Of a DNA stretch of 64,000 nt, positions 33,334-42,015 are shown one piece after another. A program made the translations under genes and the position numbers. The notes beneath the pieces were generated by a model. The model had not been told where the DNA came from. It made no database searches and saw only the letters and a list, made by a program, of their open reading frames with translations. The stretch is taken from assembly GCF_002741015.1 (NCBI RefSeq), contig NZ_CP016616.1, forward strand, positions 5,482,501 through 5,546,500. Reading direction: 5' to 3'. The stretch is from Microvirga ossetica (GTDB lineage: Bacteria; Pseudomonadota; Alphaproteobacteria; Rhizobiales; Beijerinckiaceae). Numbering within the stretch: the first letter of the stretch is position 1; the number at the start of each line of letters is the position of its first letter.

Positions 33334-34479
33334 ATGAGACGACCGTCCACACCTGCGTTGATCCAACTGCCGGATCGGGCAGGCCTCGACGGCCTGGCCG
33401 CGGGGGGACCCGCGACCGGACCCTCCCAGAAGGCGGTGGCAAAAGGCGTGATCCGCGTCGGCGTTGCCTGTGAGGTCTGTCCTCTCCTGCGCGAGTTCGA
33501 AGTGGATCCTGGCGCGGTGATCCGCGAGGCCGGTCTCGATCCAGAGCTCTTTGGCGACGAGAACAACGTCATTCCCTATGCCGCCCTGGGCCGGGTGCTC
33601 ACCGTCTGTGTCGCGCACACGCACTGTCCGCACTTCGGCCTTCTCGTCGGACAGAGGGGAACGCTCTCGTCGCTCGGCCCGATTGGAGGCCTCCTGCAAC
33701 ACGCGCCGACCGTCGGCGAGGCCCTGTCGGCCCTTGTCAGGCATCTGCATCTGCATGACAGCGGCGGCGCTCCCACGCTGTTGATCGACGGGGATGTGGT
33801 GACCCTGGGCTACGCGATCTACGAGCCGGGCGTCGAGAGCCCCGAGCAGATCGCCGACGGCGCCATGGCGGTGGTGACGAATGTCATGCGAACGCTGTGC
33901 GGATCCGGTTGGGTGCCGGACGAGGTGCTGCTGCCCCGTCACCGGCCGGTGGACCTGGGAGCCTATTGGCGCGTCTTCCGGACGCCGGTGCGCTTCGACC
34001 AGGAGACCGCCGCCCTGGTCTTTCCGACGCGTTGGCTCGACCACCGCATCGCGGACGCGAATCCGATCTTCCGCCAGGTGTTCGAGGCCCATGTCCGGGA
34101 GCTCGAGGCTGCCGGAGCGGGCGATTGGAAGGAGACCCTGCGCCGCGTGCTGCGAACCGAGATCCTGACGAACCGCTGCTCGGCCACGACGGTCGCGGAA
34201 CGCTTCGCCCTGCATCGCCGCACCATGAGCCGACACCTGCAAGCCGAGGGTGCGGGTTTCCAGAGCCTGGTTGACGAGACGCGGTTCGAGATCGCACGCC
34301 AGTTGCTGACCCAGACCAGGATCCCACTCAGCGAGGTTGCCGTGGCGCTCGGCTATTCCGAGGCGAGCGCCTTCACGCGGGCCTTCCGCCGCTGGTCGGG
34401 GCAATCCCCAGCGGCCTGGCGCTCGGAGCATGGGCCAGCTCGGCAAGGATGGTTGGGCCATGGGCGTGCCTCATCATGA
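33334..34479 (+). CDS. AraC-family regulator with Arabinose_bd-type domain
   Basis: 381 residues. ATG 33334 has AGGAGG six bases upstream. Residues 50-240 are the Arabinose_bd-type sensor (EVCPLLREFEVDPGAVIREA, HFGLLVGQRGTLSSLGPIG), as in the AraC at 16252. The C-terminal part has two helix-turn-helices (RCSATTVAERFALHRRTM and SEVAVALGYSEASAFTR). The first ~45 residues are a low-complexity lead also present in the 16252 paralogue. It follows the NarL-type pair, and the GTCAAGC repeats before nearby genes make it a candidate regulator of that set. Its end overlaps the short AraC gene tail-to-tail by 6 bp. Confidence 0.9.
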   Translation: MRRPSTPALIQLPDRAGLDGLAAGGPATGPSQKAVAKGVIRVGVACEVCPLLREFEVDPGAVIREAGLDPELFGDENNVIPYAALGRVLTVCVAHTHCPHFGLLVGQRGTLSSLGPIGGLLQHAPTVGEALSALVRHLHLHDSGGAPTLLIDGDVVTLGYAIYEPGVESPEQIADGAMAVVTNVMRTLCGSGWVPDEVLLPRHRPVDLGAYWRVFRTPVRFDQETAALVFPTRWLDHRIADANPIFRQVFEAHVRELEAAGAGDWKETLRRVLRTEILTNRCSATTVAERFALHRRTMSRHLQAEGAGFQSLVDETRFEIARQLLTQTRIPLSEVAVALGYSEASAFTRAFRRWSGQSPAAWRSEHGPARQGWLGHGRASS

Positions 34480-34905
34480 CGATGCCCCAGGTACCGTTTG
34501 ACGGAGTATCGCTCGCCTCCTGGGGAGCTTCCGCCTCCGGGCATGGCTCGCCCGCCAGGCCGAGGGAGACTGCCCCGACCAGCGCCGGAAGGCCCGCGTG
34601 AAGGCGCTCGGCTCGGAATACTTCAGCATGACCGAGATCTGGTCCAGGGCGATGTCGGTGTTGGCCATCAGGTCACGGGCGAGCCCAAACCGGATCTTGT
34701 CGACAATCTGCTGGAACGTGACGCCCTCGCGGGCCAGGTGCCGGCTCAAGGTGCGGTGGTGCATCGAGAACCGGCGCGCGATCTCGATCGAGGTGCACGG
34801 TCCCTTCAGCAGCTCTTTCTCGAGCACCCGGCGCAGATCATCGCTGAAGCCGCCTGAAGGGTTGCCCGTCCGTGGCTCGATGTCGATATCGCGTCTTGAG
34901 GTCAT
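34474..34905 (-). CDS. Stand-alone AraC DNA-binding domain
   Basis: 143 residues starting MTSRRDIDIEPRTGNPSGGF, with only the AraC C-terminal domain: CTSIEIARRFSMHHRTLSRHL and ISVMLKYSEPSAFTRAFRRW. The sensor domain found in both paralogues in the window is missing, and no trace of it lies upstream. It may be a truncated gene or a short regulator that competes for the same sites. A degenerate GTCAAGC repeat (site D) lies 126 bp upstream, suggesting self- or cross-regulation. Confidence 0.7.
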   Translation of the reverse strand: MTSRRDIDIEPRTGNPSGGFSDDLRRVLEKELLKGPCTSIEIARRFSMHHRTLSRHLAREGVTFQQIVDKIRFGLARDLMANTDIALDQISVMLKYSEPSAFTRAFRRWSGQSPSAWRASHARRRKLPRRRAILRQTVPGASS

Positions 34906-35030
34906 CGCCGTCGACCGAGGCCGACGGCAGCCAAGGCATCCCTCATGGTGAGCCCCGTCTAGTTCCCCGTGCCGACCGACCCGGCAGGAGCCGACACAGA
35001 ATTCCTATCATAGCCGCGCAAAGCCCGTGT

Positions 35031-35058
35031 GCTTGATCGATCAGGACGTTCCGTTGAC
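35031..35058 (-). promoter_or_regulatory. GTCAAGC direct repeat, site D (degenerate)
   Basis: On the minus strand: GTCAACG, 14-bp spacer, ATCAAGC. Spacing is exact, with three mismatches in total. It lies upstream of the short AraC gene. Confidence 0.45.
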
Positions 35059-35252
35059 AGATCTGGACATCTGGCTACGACCGCCACACTTCGCGAGCAC
35101 GGGCTTGACGGGTCCAGGATCCTGACAAGCGAGGCTTGCCAAGGGGCACTCCTCAACATCGATCTACCGATGGGTGGGGAGGTTTCCTATCCCGTCTCAC
35201 CCTGATTGCCAGCCATCGGATGGCTCCACGGGTGCATCCGGTGTCGCCAATT

Positions 35253-35280
35253 GCCAAGCACACGTCGCGAACGGTCAAGC
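35253..35280 (+). promoter_or_regulatory. GTCAAGC direct repeat, site E
   Basis: GCCAAGC, 14-bp spacer ACACGTCGCGAACG, GTCAAGC, on the plus strand, 102 bp before the ATG of the broken HWE kinase. One mismatch. The remainder of 34906-35382 contains no gene I can support. Confidence 0.55.
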
Positions 35281-35382
35281 GGGAGGAGGCGAATCTCTGT
35301 AGTCTGGCTGCGCCTTGGCACGGCCGGGGTGGATCAGTGCGCGTCATTGAAGTGCGTCCTCGGCCACATGCGGTGAAACCTC

Positions 35383-36690
35383 ATGGTTCGCTCCAGGCCA
35401 CAGGCGATCCACGGGGTCGAGATCGGCGAGGCCGTCGGGTCGTGCGGGACCGCCGCGCACCGTGGAGAGGCCGTCTTCGTGACGGACATCGCGACCGACC
35501 CGCTGTGGGGTGCATTTGCGGAGCTGCCGCTGGCGCACGGCTTGCTCGCATGCTGGTCGATCCCGATCAGGGGAGCGGACAGACGGCTGCTCGGGACCTT
35601 CGGCAACTACTACCGCTAGCCGCGCAGCCCCACGGTCGGCGATCTCGAGGTGATCGCGCACGTCACCCAGATGGCCGCGCTCGTCATCGAACGCCATCTG
35701 TCCGATCAGGCACTGCGCGAGAGCGAAGGGCGCTTCCGCACGCTCGTCGAGCTCAGCCCGCAGGTGGTCTGGTTCTGCGCGGCCGACGGCCAAGTGACAT
35801 ACTGCAACCCATTCTGGCACGCGTTCTCGGGCCTCACGCTCGAGCAGACGCGCAACGGCGGCTGGGCCAACCTCATTCATCCGGATCACCAGGACGCCAT
35901 CGTCCGCCGATGGCAGCATGCGCTCGGCTCATTCACGGCCTTCGAGGTCGAGATCCCCTTCCGGCGGTCCGGCGACGGGGAATATCGCTGGTTCGTCGTC
36001 CGCGCGAGCCCCGTCCATGACGCGAACGGCGAGGTCGTCCAGTGGATCGGCATCGCCCTCGACATTCACGAGCGAAAGCAGGCCGAGGAAGCACGCGAGC
36101 TGCTGACACGGGAGCTGTCGCACCGCATCAAGAACGTCTTCACGGTCGTCGGCGGCTTGGCAACGTTGACGGCCCGCCGATATCCGGCCGCCATGCCATT
36201 CGCCAGGGAGTTCCAACAGCGCATCGGCGCTCTTGCGAGTGCGCATGAGCATGCCAGCCCTCAAGGCCTCGCCGGATCGGGCCGGCATACGTTCCAGGAT
36301 CTCGTGGCCAAACTGCTGACGCCCTATGCCGGGCATCTCCATGACCGGTTTGACATCTCGGGAGACGACGCGCTGGTCGGAGGCAATGCTGCCACGGCTC
36401 TTGCCCTCATCATCCACGAGCAGGCCACCAATGCCATGAAGTATGGCGCTCTCTCGACCGACATCGGCCGCATCCGCATCCAGGGCCGCCGGTCGGAAGG
36501 CAGCTACAGGATCATTTGGAGCGAGAGTGGCGGACCAACGGTTCCCGGTCCGCCGCAGCGGCTGGGATTCGGCAGCGTGATGGCAATGCGGAGCTCGACC
36601 GAGCAGCTCGGCGGCGGGATCGAACACGAATGGGCGCCTGAGGGACTGGTCATCCGGCTGACGGTGCCGCTCGCGAATCTTGTCCGGTGA
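35383..36690 (+). pseudogene. GAF-PAS-HWE histidine kinase with in-frame amber and lost N-terminus
   Basis: The frame from 35383 encodes the back half of a GAF domain (GEAVGSCGTAAHRGEAVFV, TDIATDPLWG, GTFGNYYR) and then TAG at 35617. The same frame goes on with PRSPTVGDLEVIAHV, the usual continuation (EPRSPT in relatives, so GAG to TAG). A PAS domain (LVELSPQVVWFCAADGQ ...) and a complete HWE kinase (RELSHRIKNVFTV, IHEQATNAMKYGALS, WSESGGP) follow. A stop at 35374 excludes more N-terminus, so the first half of the GAF domain is missing. GTG 35650 could restart a shorter PAS-kinase, which may still work. Confidence 0.8.
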
Positions 36691-36835
36691 TCATGCATGG
36701 CGGATGCGATCTCGGGCGAGGCTTTTGCGACGCAGTGGTCAGGGCAATGTCGACGCTTGCTGGCGGCCTGCGCGTAGGCTCGTCGAGCACGAAGGTCCCC
36801 GAGCTTGCGTCGTTGGGCGATGCATGTCTCGAAAT

Positions 36836-36863
36836 GTCAAGCCGATGGCTCGGAAGGTCAAGC
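36836..36863 (+). promoter_or_regulatory. GTCAAGC direct repeat, site F
   Basis: GTCAAGC, spacer CGATGGCTCGGAAG, GTCAAGC; both half-sites perfect. It is 164 bp before the DUF992 ATG at 37028. The 36691-37027 gap holds no other recognisable feature. Confidence 0.6.
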
Positions 36864-37027
36864 GGATGGTGCAGGCTGGTGTAGTCTCAACCTCATGCGC
36901 ACACATCGTCGGCACGTTGATCGTCTATTGGGCCGCGTCGAATAGAACAGCCAGTGACGACAACGAAACCCGCAAGAGCCGACCCCTCATCATTGACGAC
37001 CAACCGCGTGAACATGGAACTCCCGTT

Positions 37028-37519
37028 ATGATCATTGCCAATAAACTGAACATTGCCGCGCTTGCCCTGAGTGCCGCGGTCCTCGCGTCGGCGGCACCCG
37101 CTCTTGCGCAATCCTCCGTCAGGGTCGGGACGCTCGCCTGCGATGTCTCGGCCGGCATTGGCCTGTTCGTCGTCCAGAAACAGACCCTTCGCTGCACCTT
37201 CACGCCGAACGGAGGCGGACCCGTCGATGCTTATACCGGCAAGATCGACGAGTTCGGTGTTGCCCTTGGCGAAGTCGCGGCGGGACATCTGATCTGGGGT
37301 GTCATCGCCGCGGCGCCAGGGTTGCCGAGGGGTGCGCTGGCGGGAACCTATGCCGGGGCCGGCGCCGAGGCCACGCTTGGCGTCGGACTGGGAGCAAACG
37401 TGCTTATCGGCGGCACGGGGCGTGCGTTCTCGCTACAGCCCATTTCGGTCGAGGGGCAAGTTGGTCTCAACATCGCGGGCGGTGTGACGACCGTGACGCT
37501 CGTGGCGGCCAATTCGTAA
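37028..37519 (+). CDS. DUF992 secreted protein
   Basis: 163 residues: signal peptide MIIANKLNIAALALSAAVLA ending near ALAQ, then VRVGTLACDVSAGIGLFVV, LRCTFTPNGGGPVDAYTG and a Gly-rich second half (GTYAGAGAEATLGVGLGANV). This is the DUF992 pattern, a two-Cys periplasmic family found in Rhizobiales with no known function. Site F of the direct repeat lies upstream, so it may be expressed with the sulfatase set. Confidence 0.85.
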   Translation: MIIANKLNIAALALSAAVLASAAPALAQSSVRVGTLACDVSAGIGLFVVQKQTLRCTFTPNGGGPVDAYTGKIDEFGVALGEVAAGHLIWGVIAAAPGLPRGALAGTYAGAGAEATLGVGLGANVLIGGTGRAFSLQPISVEGQVGLNIAGGVTTVTLVAANS

Positions 37520-37588
37520 ACGGCACAGCTCCTTTCCGCCATCGTTTCAGTGTCTGAAAGGCTTTTACGACGAGCCGAGATCTTGGGT

Positions 37589-37616
37589 CGTCCAGTCCCG
37601 TCCCATTCGGTCAAGC
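37589..37616 (+). promoter_or_regulatory. Possible GTCAAGC site G (one good half)
   Basis: A perfect GTCAAGC at 37610-37616 lies 125 bp before the copy B CTGC gene. The upstream half (GTCCAGT at 37590) is poor and off by one base in spacing. The duplicate locus at 18531 lacks it. Confidence 0.25.
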
Positions 37617-37741
37617 AGGTGCCGCCGGAACGGGAGATACTTCCGCCCGGATGTCATCTCCCGCCGTGCGGCACAAACCCGTCGGGGCAGGACGGCCGCG
37701 GTCCAGGACAGGGCCGGAATCCTCATTCGGGAGTCATCACG

Positions 37742-38008
37742 ATGCACCGTTATCTCCAGCTCATCATCCTCGGTTCGTTGATCGCCGCAGGTCCCGGCCT
37801 GGCGCAGGACAGCAATCGACCATTTACGCCCTCGGGAGAGATCCAGATCCCGTCCGGCGCAGAGATTGACCGGATGCTCGACAGCAATACCGTGCCACCT
37901 CCGAACAAGGAGTTCTCGCCCAATGATGCGAAGGCCATCCAACAGATGGACCAAAGGGCCAAGCGCATCGATCGGGAGGTCATGAAGGGCATCTGCACGG
38001 GATGTTGA
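37742..38008 (+). CDS. Secreted 88-residue protein ending CTGC, copy B
   Basis: Signal peptide MHRYLQLIILGSLIAAGPGLA, then a mature part almost identical to copy A at 18531 (FTPSGEIQIPSGAEIDR, SPNDAKAIQQMDQRAK) and the same MKGICTGC end. Substitutions are conservative (NKEFS for DKQFS), so the protein is under selection. The LssY-like gene starts 34 bp later, probably in one transcript. Function unknown; the CxxC tail suggests redox or metal chemistry. Confidence 0.8.
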   Translation: MHRYLQLIILGSLIAAGPGLAQDSNRPFTPSGEIQIPSGAEIDRMLDSNTVPPPNKEFSPNDAKAIQQMDQRAKRIDREVMKGICTGC

Positions 38009-38042
38009 TCACTGCCGCGTTGATCACGGCGGAGCCTGGATC

Positions 38043-38879
38043 ATGAGAGTGCTGAACCGCCTCCTGCAACGCCTCGTGATTCTTGGATTGGGCGTTCTTT
38101 CTGTCTGGCTGATCGTCTTCGTGGTCTTCGACACCGCGGACCAGAGGCTGCCGTGGATTCTGGCCGTGGGCCTCACTTACGGAATCGCCGCCTATCTCAT
38201 CCTTCCACGGGTCATTCGCATGGGCCTCAAGCTTCTCCACCGGAAGCGGGTGCCCAGCTTCACGACGACAGGTGATGGATTGCCGGGCGATCCCGTCAAC
38301 GTGGCGCTCGTCGGAACGCTCGCACAGCTCCGCGCCGCCTTCGCAGCCCTCGGCTGGTCAGAGGCCGACCGGCTCGGCCTGGCCAGTTCCTGGGGCATGA
38401 TCCGTGCCTTCGTGTTCAACTCACCCTATCCGACGGCTCCGTTCAGCACCCTCTACCTGTTCGGCCGCGGTCAGGACGTCGGGTTTCAGAAGGCAATCGA
38501 CAACAGCCCTCGCAAGCGCCATCACATCCGGTTCTGGTCGTTGAGCCTCGTGCGGGCCGAGGAAACCTGGGCAGGGGGATCCGCGAACTTCTGGCTGAAC
38601 ACCGACCGACCGCCGGACGACGAACGCGTTCTCTGGGTCGGGGCGGGCACGAGAGACACGGGCCTGTCCCTGACCCACCTCACCTTCCAGGTCACCCACG
38701 CCACGGACTCGGATACAAATGTCGAACGCGACTTTATCATCGCCGAACTGGAGAACATCGGGTCCATCGAGGCGGTGAAGGTGTATCAGGCCGGCCAATG
38801 CCTCGCCACGGAACGTGTCAACCACTACACGACCGACGGACGGGTGACGTTGGCGAGCCTCGTGGTCAAGGCCAGTTGA
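38043..38879 (+). CDS. LssY C-terminal-domain membrane protein
   Basis: 278 residues. Two membrane helices at the start (VILGLGVLSVWLIVFVVF and PWILAVGLTYGIAAYLIL) are followed by a soluble domain with GDPVNVALVGTLAQLRAAFA, GWSEADRLGL, TLYLFGRGQDVGFQK, NFWLNTDRPPD and RVNHYTTDGRV. This matches the C-terminal domain of LssY, found in some type I secretion loci and in envelope proteins. Function is unclear. A remnant of its first codons remains at 18832 in the duplicated locus. Confidence 0.8.
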   Translation: MRVLNRLLQRLVILGLGVLSVWLIVFVVFDTADQRLPWILAVGLTYGIAAYLILPRVIRMGLKLLHRKRVPSFTTTGDGLPGDPVNVALVGTLAQLRAAFAALGWSEADRLGLASSWGMIRAFVFNSPYPTAPFSTLYLFGRGQDVGFQKAIDNSPRKRHHIRFWSLSLVRAEETWAGGSANFWLNTDRPPDDERVLWVGAGTRDTGLSLTHLTFQVTHATDSDTNVERDFIIAELENIGSIEAVKVYQAGQCLATERVNHYTTDGRVTLASLVVKAS

Positions 38880-39348
38880 CGCGGCTCGTGCGGCTTCGAA
38901 AAGATGGTTCGCAAGGATTACTCTCGAACTCGCGCGTTGATGATCTCCGCCAACCAACGGCGCAGGGTTTGGCCTTGCCCAACGGAAACCGGGATCGGCG
39001 GGCTGCCATCTCCTCCGCTCATCCCGGCTCATCGCAGCGGAGGGGCATAGAGCACGGCTCCCATGTTCCAGAGCTGGTTGAGACCGCGCGGGATGCCCAG
39101 GTGCGACCTCACGCCGAGGTTCCGCTCACATCTCGGGAGAATCGTCCTGTTTCCATGCTCGGTTACCCTGGGTTCTGTCCCTGCGCCCGCTATTCAGACC
39201 GCATTGGATCAAGCGCGCGCCCGTCGGGTCAGCACCAAAACCATGGTCTTCCGCCGCCAGATTCCGGGAAAACCCCACTATCGGCTCGACCCGAAACGAT
39301 CACTATTCGTCCAAGAGAGCGAATCCTCCATCGAGCGGTTTCGACCCG
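38880..39348. other. Gene-free stretch with copy 1 of a ~50-bp repeat
   Basis: No gene is supported here. Bases 39240-39300 contain GGTCTTCCGCCGCCAGATTC, then CGGGAAAACCCCA, then a GGCTCGACC-GAAACG block. The same series occurs at 39727-39795 as GGTCTGCCGCCGCCAGATTC, with the same middle and GGCTTGACCGAAAAC. The two copies bracket the DUF6894-like gene as direct repeats. Confidence 0.6.
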
Positions 39349-39819
39349 ATGCATTCCCGCTTCTATTTCCATCTCACCAATGGTGAGGACGTGATCGGAG
39401 ACGAAGTCGGCGCTCTGGCCTTCGACATTCATGCTGCCGTGAACTATGCGCTCGAAGCCATCGAGCAGCTTCGCGCCGAAGATCCATCGGCAGTGGCAGA
39501 GTGGTTTGGTTGGAGGCTTGAGATCACCGATGAGACGGGACGGATCATAAGAGACCCTCTCCCTCGACGACCCGGTCTCGAAGACCTTCTCGCGACAATA
39601 GCAGGACAAACCAAGCCTGGATCTCGTGAGATCGTTCCAGTGACACCTCTGGTACCCCCGCCTTCCAAGCCAGGACAAAGCCAGGGTTCTGATCGTTGCG
39701 GTCAAGCAAAAAGCTTTCGGCGCGACCCAAAATCAGGGTCTGCCGCCGCCAGATTCCGGGAAAACCCCAATGGCGGCTTGACCGAAAACAATTCAGGACT
39801 TGTCCATGCGATCGGGTGA
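39349..39819 (+). CDS. DUF6894-type protein with repeat-derived tail
   Basis: The first 80 residues (MHSRFYFHLTNGEDVIGDEV ... WRLEITDETGRIIRDPLP) are the DUF6894 fold, as in the protein at 7116. The tail of 75 residues is Pro/Gly/Ser-rich. Its last third is read through the second copy of the ~50-bp direct repeat, so it is probably not native. Function unknown. The true end may once have been near residue 90. Confidence 0.65.
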   Translation: MHSRFYFHLTNGEDVIGDEVGALAFDIHAAVNYALEAIEQLRAEDPSAVAEWFGWRLEITDETGRIIRDPLPRRPGLEDLLATIAGQTKPGSREIVPVTPLVPPPSKPGQSQGSDRCGQAKSFRRDPKSGSAAARFRENPNGGLTENNSGLVHAIG

Positions 39820-39944
39820 CTGGATGCAGCCGTCCTCGTTGAGTTGGCGCGCACTGGCCGCAGTCGGGGGAGAAAGCCATGACCAACCATGTCGTAGCCG
39901 GACGCGCGGGATCGATCCCTTGTCAACGAGGAGTTCGTTAAGAA

Positions 39945-40670
39945 ATGTTTCGCTTCACTGCCGGATTCTGCGCCGGATTTGTCGTTGCTGCATGCTCGCT
40001 TGCCGCCCAGGCCGCCGATCTGCCGTCCCGGACGATCGAACCTTCAGTTCCGTTGCCGCCTGCGTTCACGTGGACCGGTTTTTACGTCGGTGCCCAAGCT
40101 GGATCGGCGCAGACCAGAACCGAGTTGACGGCCGGGGCCGCCATCGCCGGCCGGGAAGCCGTTGGTTCCTTGCCCAGCCTGGACAAAAACGGCGCCGCGG
40201 CCGGCCTGCTTGCCGGCTACAACCATCAGATCGGCCAACTTGTCCTCGGTGCCGAGATCGACGGTTCGGCCCTCATCACCGGGAAGCAGCGCTACACCGC
40301 CCTGACCGGTGACTTCATCACCGCTCATACCAATTGGGTTGGCTCGGCTCGGCTCCGCGTCGGCTATGCCTTCGAGCGGTTCATGGTCTACGCGACCGGC
40401 GGCCTCGCGTTGGCGGCTCCCAAGTCGACGGTGACGGGCACGGGCTATTCCTATGGCGCAGGCGACAGCACCCGCGTTGGCTGGACGCTCGGCGCGGGGG
40501 CCGAATATGCCATCACGAACAACTGGATCACGGGTCTGGAGTATCGGTACTCACAATACCAGGAAGATACCTACACCTATCCGGTTGGCGTCGGCGGGCT
40601 GGGGATCGTCGGATTCAAACAGCAACTGAGCACCAATCAGGTTGTCGGGCGCCTGCTTTACAAGTTCTGA
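39945..40670 (+). CDS. Omp25/31-type outer-membrane beta-barrel protein
   Basis: 241 residues: signal peptide ending AAQAADLPSR, the FTWTGFYVGAQAG start of rhizobial Omp25/31-like porins, repeated amphipathic strands (LAGYNHQIGQLVLGAEID, VGSARLRVGYAFERFMVYA, TLGAGAEYAITNNW) and a terminal strand ending LLYKF. An eight-strand barrel in the outer membrane, with a structural or adhesion role. GAGGAG precedes the ATG. Confidence 0.9.
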   Translation: MFRFTAGFCAGFVVAACSLAAQAADLPSRTIEPSVPLPPAFTWTGFYVGAQAGSAQTRTELTAGAAIAGREAVGSLPSLDKNGAAAGLLAGYNHQIGQLVLGAEIDGSALITGKQRYTALTGDFITAHTNWVGSARLRVGYAFERFMVYATGGLALAAPKSTVTGTGYSYGAGDSTRVGWTLGAGAEYAITNNWITGLEYRYSQYQEDTYTYPVGVGGLGIVGFKQQLSTNQVVGRLLYKF

Positions 40671-40813
40671 CCCTGCCCGGAGCCGAACGAGAACGAGCCT
40701 GACTTTTGGTTCGGACGCGATCAACGTCCGTCCCGGATGTCCCTCGTGTGACGCATGACATGGCAAAACGCGTTCGATCGTCATCATTCACCGGAATCAA
40801 GAGGAAAGCTGTC

Positions 40814-41170
40814 ATGACCAGAATTCTCGCTGCAATTGTTGCGTCGATTGTCTTCACCGCCCCAAGCATTGCGACGGCGCAGGTACCGCTCACAAGCTAT
40901 GCCGACGCCAAAGGCTTCATCGACGTTCAAACCCTGACCTGCGCACAGTTGGCCGGCACCTTTCAGGAAGACGCCGATCTCCTCTCCGCCTGGTACAGCG
41001 GCTGGTACAACGGCCTGGCCAAGAAGCATTACCTCGACCTGAAGCGAGGTAAGGTCGTGGAGCACGAAGTCATCGTGTACTGCAAGGCCAATCCTGAGAA
41101 GAAAATCACCGAAGCGCTTGCGGTCGTCTTCAACGACGAACGCGCCAAGCAGGGAATCGACATGAAGTGA
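40814..41170 (+). CDS. HdeA/HdeB-family periplasmic protein
   Basis: From ATG 40814, 118 residues with a signal peptide ending near ATAQ. The core is LTCAQLAGTFQEDADLLSAW, then YNGLAKKHY and VIVYCKANPEKKI, so the two Cys of the HdeA fold are present. HdeA proteins are small acid-stress chaperones in the periplasm; rhizobial relatives are common, and the exact role here is untested. Upstream in-frame codons to 40706 are not protein-like. Confidence 0.8.
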   Translation: MTRILAAIVASIVFTAPSIATAQVPLTSYADAKGFIDVQTLTCAQLAGTFQEDADLLSAWYSGWYNGLAKKHYLDLKRGKVVEHEVIVYCKANPEKKITEALAVVFNDERAKQGIDMK

Positions 41171-41180
41171 GCGGGACGGC

Positions 41181-41777
41181 GTGGCCAATGCAGCGAGAGT
41201 TCCCGGCGCTTTCGGCGGCTTCGGAGCGCCGCGCGGCATCGCGGTCCGCCGCTGGCGGAGTCGTCTTCGGCATCCGCAGCCGGAGCCGGACGATGCCCGG
41301 CGCGCCATCCTGTGCGCCCGGGAGATCATCAGGCTCGTCGCGTGCTGGAATGCCAGGCGCCGCTTCGGCCCGCACGTGCGGGTCGGCATCGGCCTTCACA
41401 CTGGCGAGGCGTTCCGCGGCGTGCTCGGCGCCCGGGAGCGGCTGGAGTTCACGGTGCTGGGCGACGTGGTGAACGTGGCCGCTCGCATGGAGCAGATGAC
41501 GAAGCGGTTCGGCACGTCCGTGATGGCCACCGAGGCCACGGTCGTCCGGGCCGGCGGGGCCGGCGAATGGCAGGAGGTCGGTCGTGAGGCTCCGAGGGGG
41601 CGATCAGGAGCGGTGCGCATGCTTGTTCCCTCCGACCTGATCCTCGCCAGCCGACCAGCCAGCTTGCATGAGCAAAGGTCCAGGACGGACAGCGGCGGCG
41701 CCAATGGCGGACTTCATCCGGCCCACACTTCCTCAACACCGTTCGCTTTGGTCCGCTATCACTCGTTGTGTTTCTGA
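41181..41777 (+). pseudogene. Adenylate cyclase catalytic-domain fragment
   Basis: Residues RVGIGLHTGEAFRGVLGA and FTVLGDVVNVAARMEQMTKR are the second half of a class III cyclase domain. The first half is missing, apart from a short match in a different frame (GGVVFGI) just before QPEPDDARRAILCA, which indicates a frameshift. The metal-binding Asp of the first half is not present. After residue 150 the sequence is unrelated. Not expected to be active. Confidence 0.7.
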
Positions 41778-41796
41778 ATCTGCAAAGGAGAAGTCG

Positions 41797-41976
41797 ATGC
41801 CCGTGAGATTGCCATTGTTCCTGATCCTGTCGGCCCTGGTCTCCGGTTGCGTGTCGGGCCCTTCAGGTGGCCAACCGCCAAATTATGTCGAGACCGAGCT
41901 CACCCAGAGCCCGATCCCGCGAGGATCGATGGTCGCGTCGCCGGATCTCCCCGGTGACATTGGCGGTCCTGAATAG
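41797..41976 (+). CDS. Small predicted lipoprotein
   Basis: ATG 41797 follows AAAGGAG. 59 residues: MPVRLPLFLILSALVSGC is a lipoprotein signal with lipobox VSGC; a short Pro/Gly-rich mature part follows. Such tiny lipoproteins are common in Rhizobiales; function unknown. Confidence 0.6.
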   Translation: MPVRLPLFLILSALVSGCVSGPSGGQPPNYVETELTQSPIPRGSMVASPDLPGDIGGPE

Positions 41977-42015
41977 GCTGCCTCTTCCAGAGGGCTGCCT
42001 ATCCGAGACCCTGCA

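Noticed and set aside
35100..35140. Single GCTTGAC-like half-sites (35104 and elsewhere)
   Set aside because: No second half at the 21-bp distance; a 7-mer occurs by chance at this rate.
41745..41775. CGCTTTGGTCCGCT resembling part of the intron-target repeat
   Set aside because: The match covers only about 12 bases and does not extend on either side.
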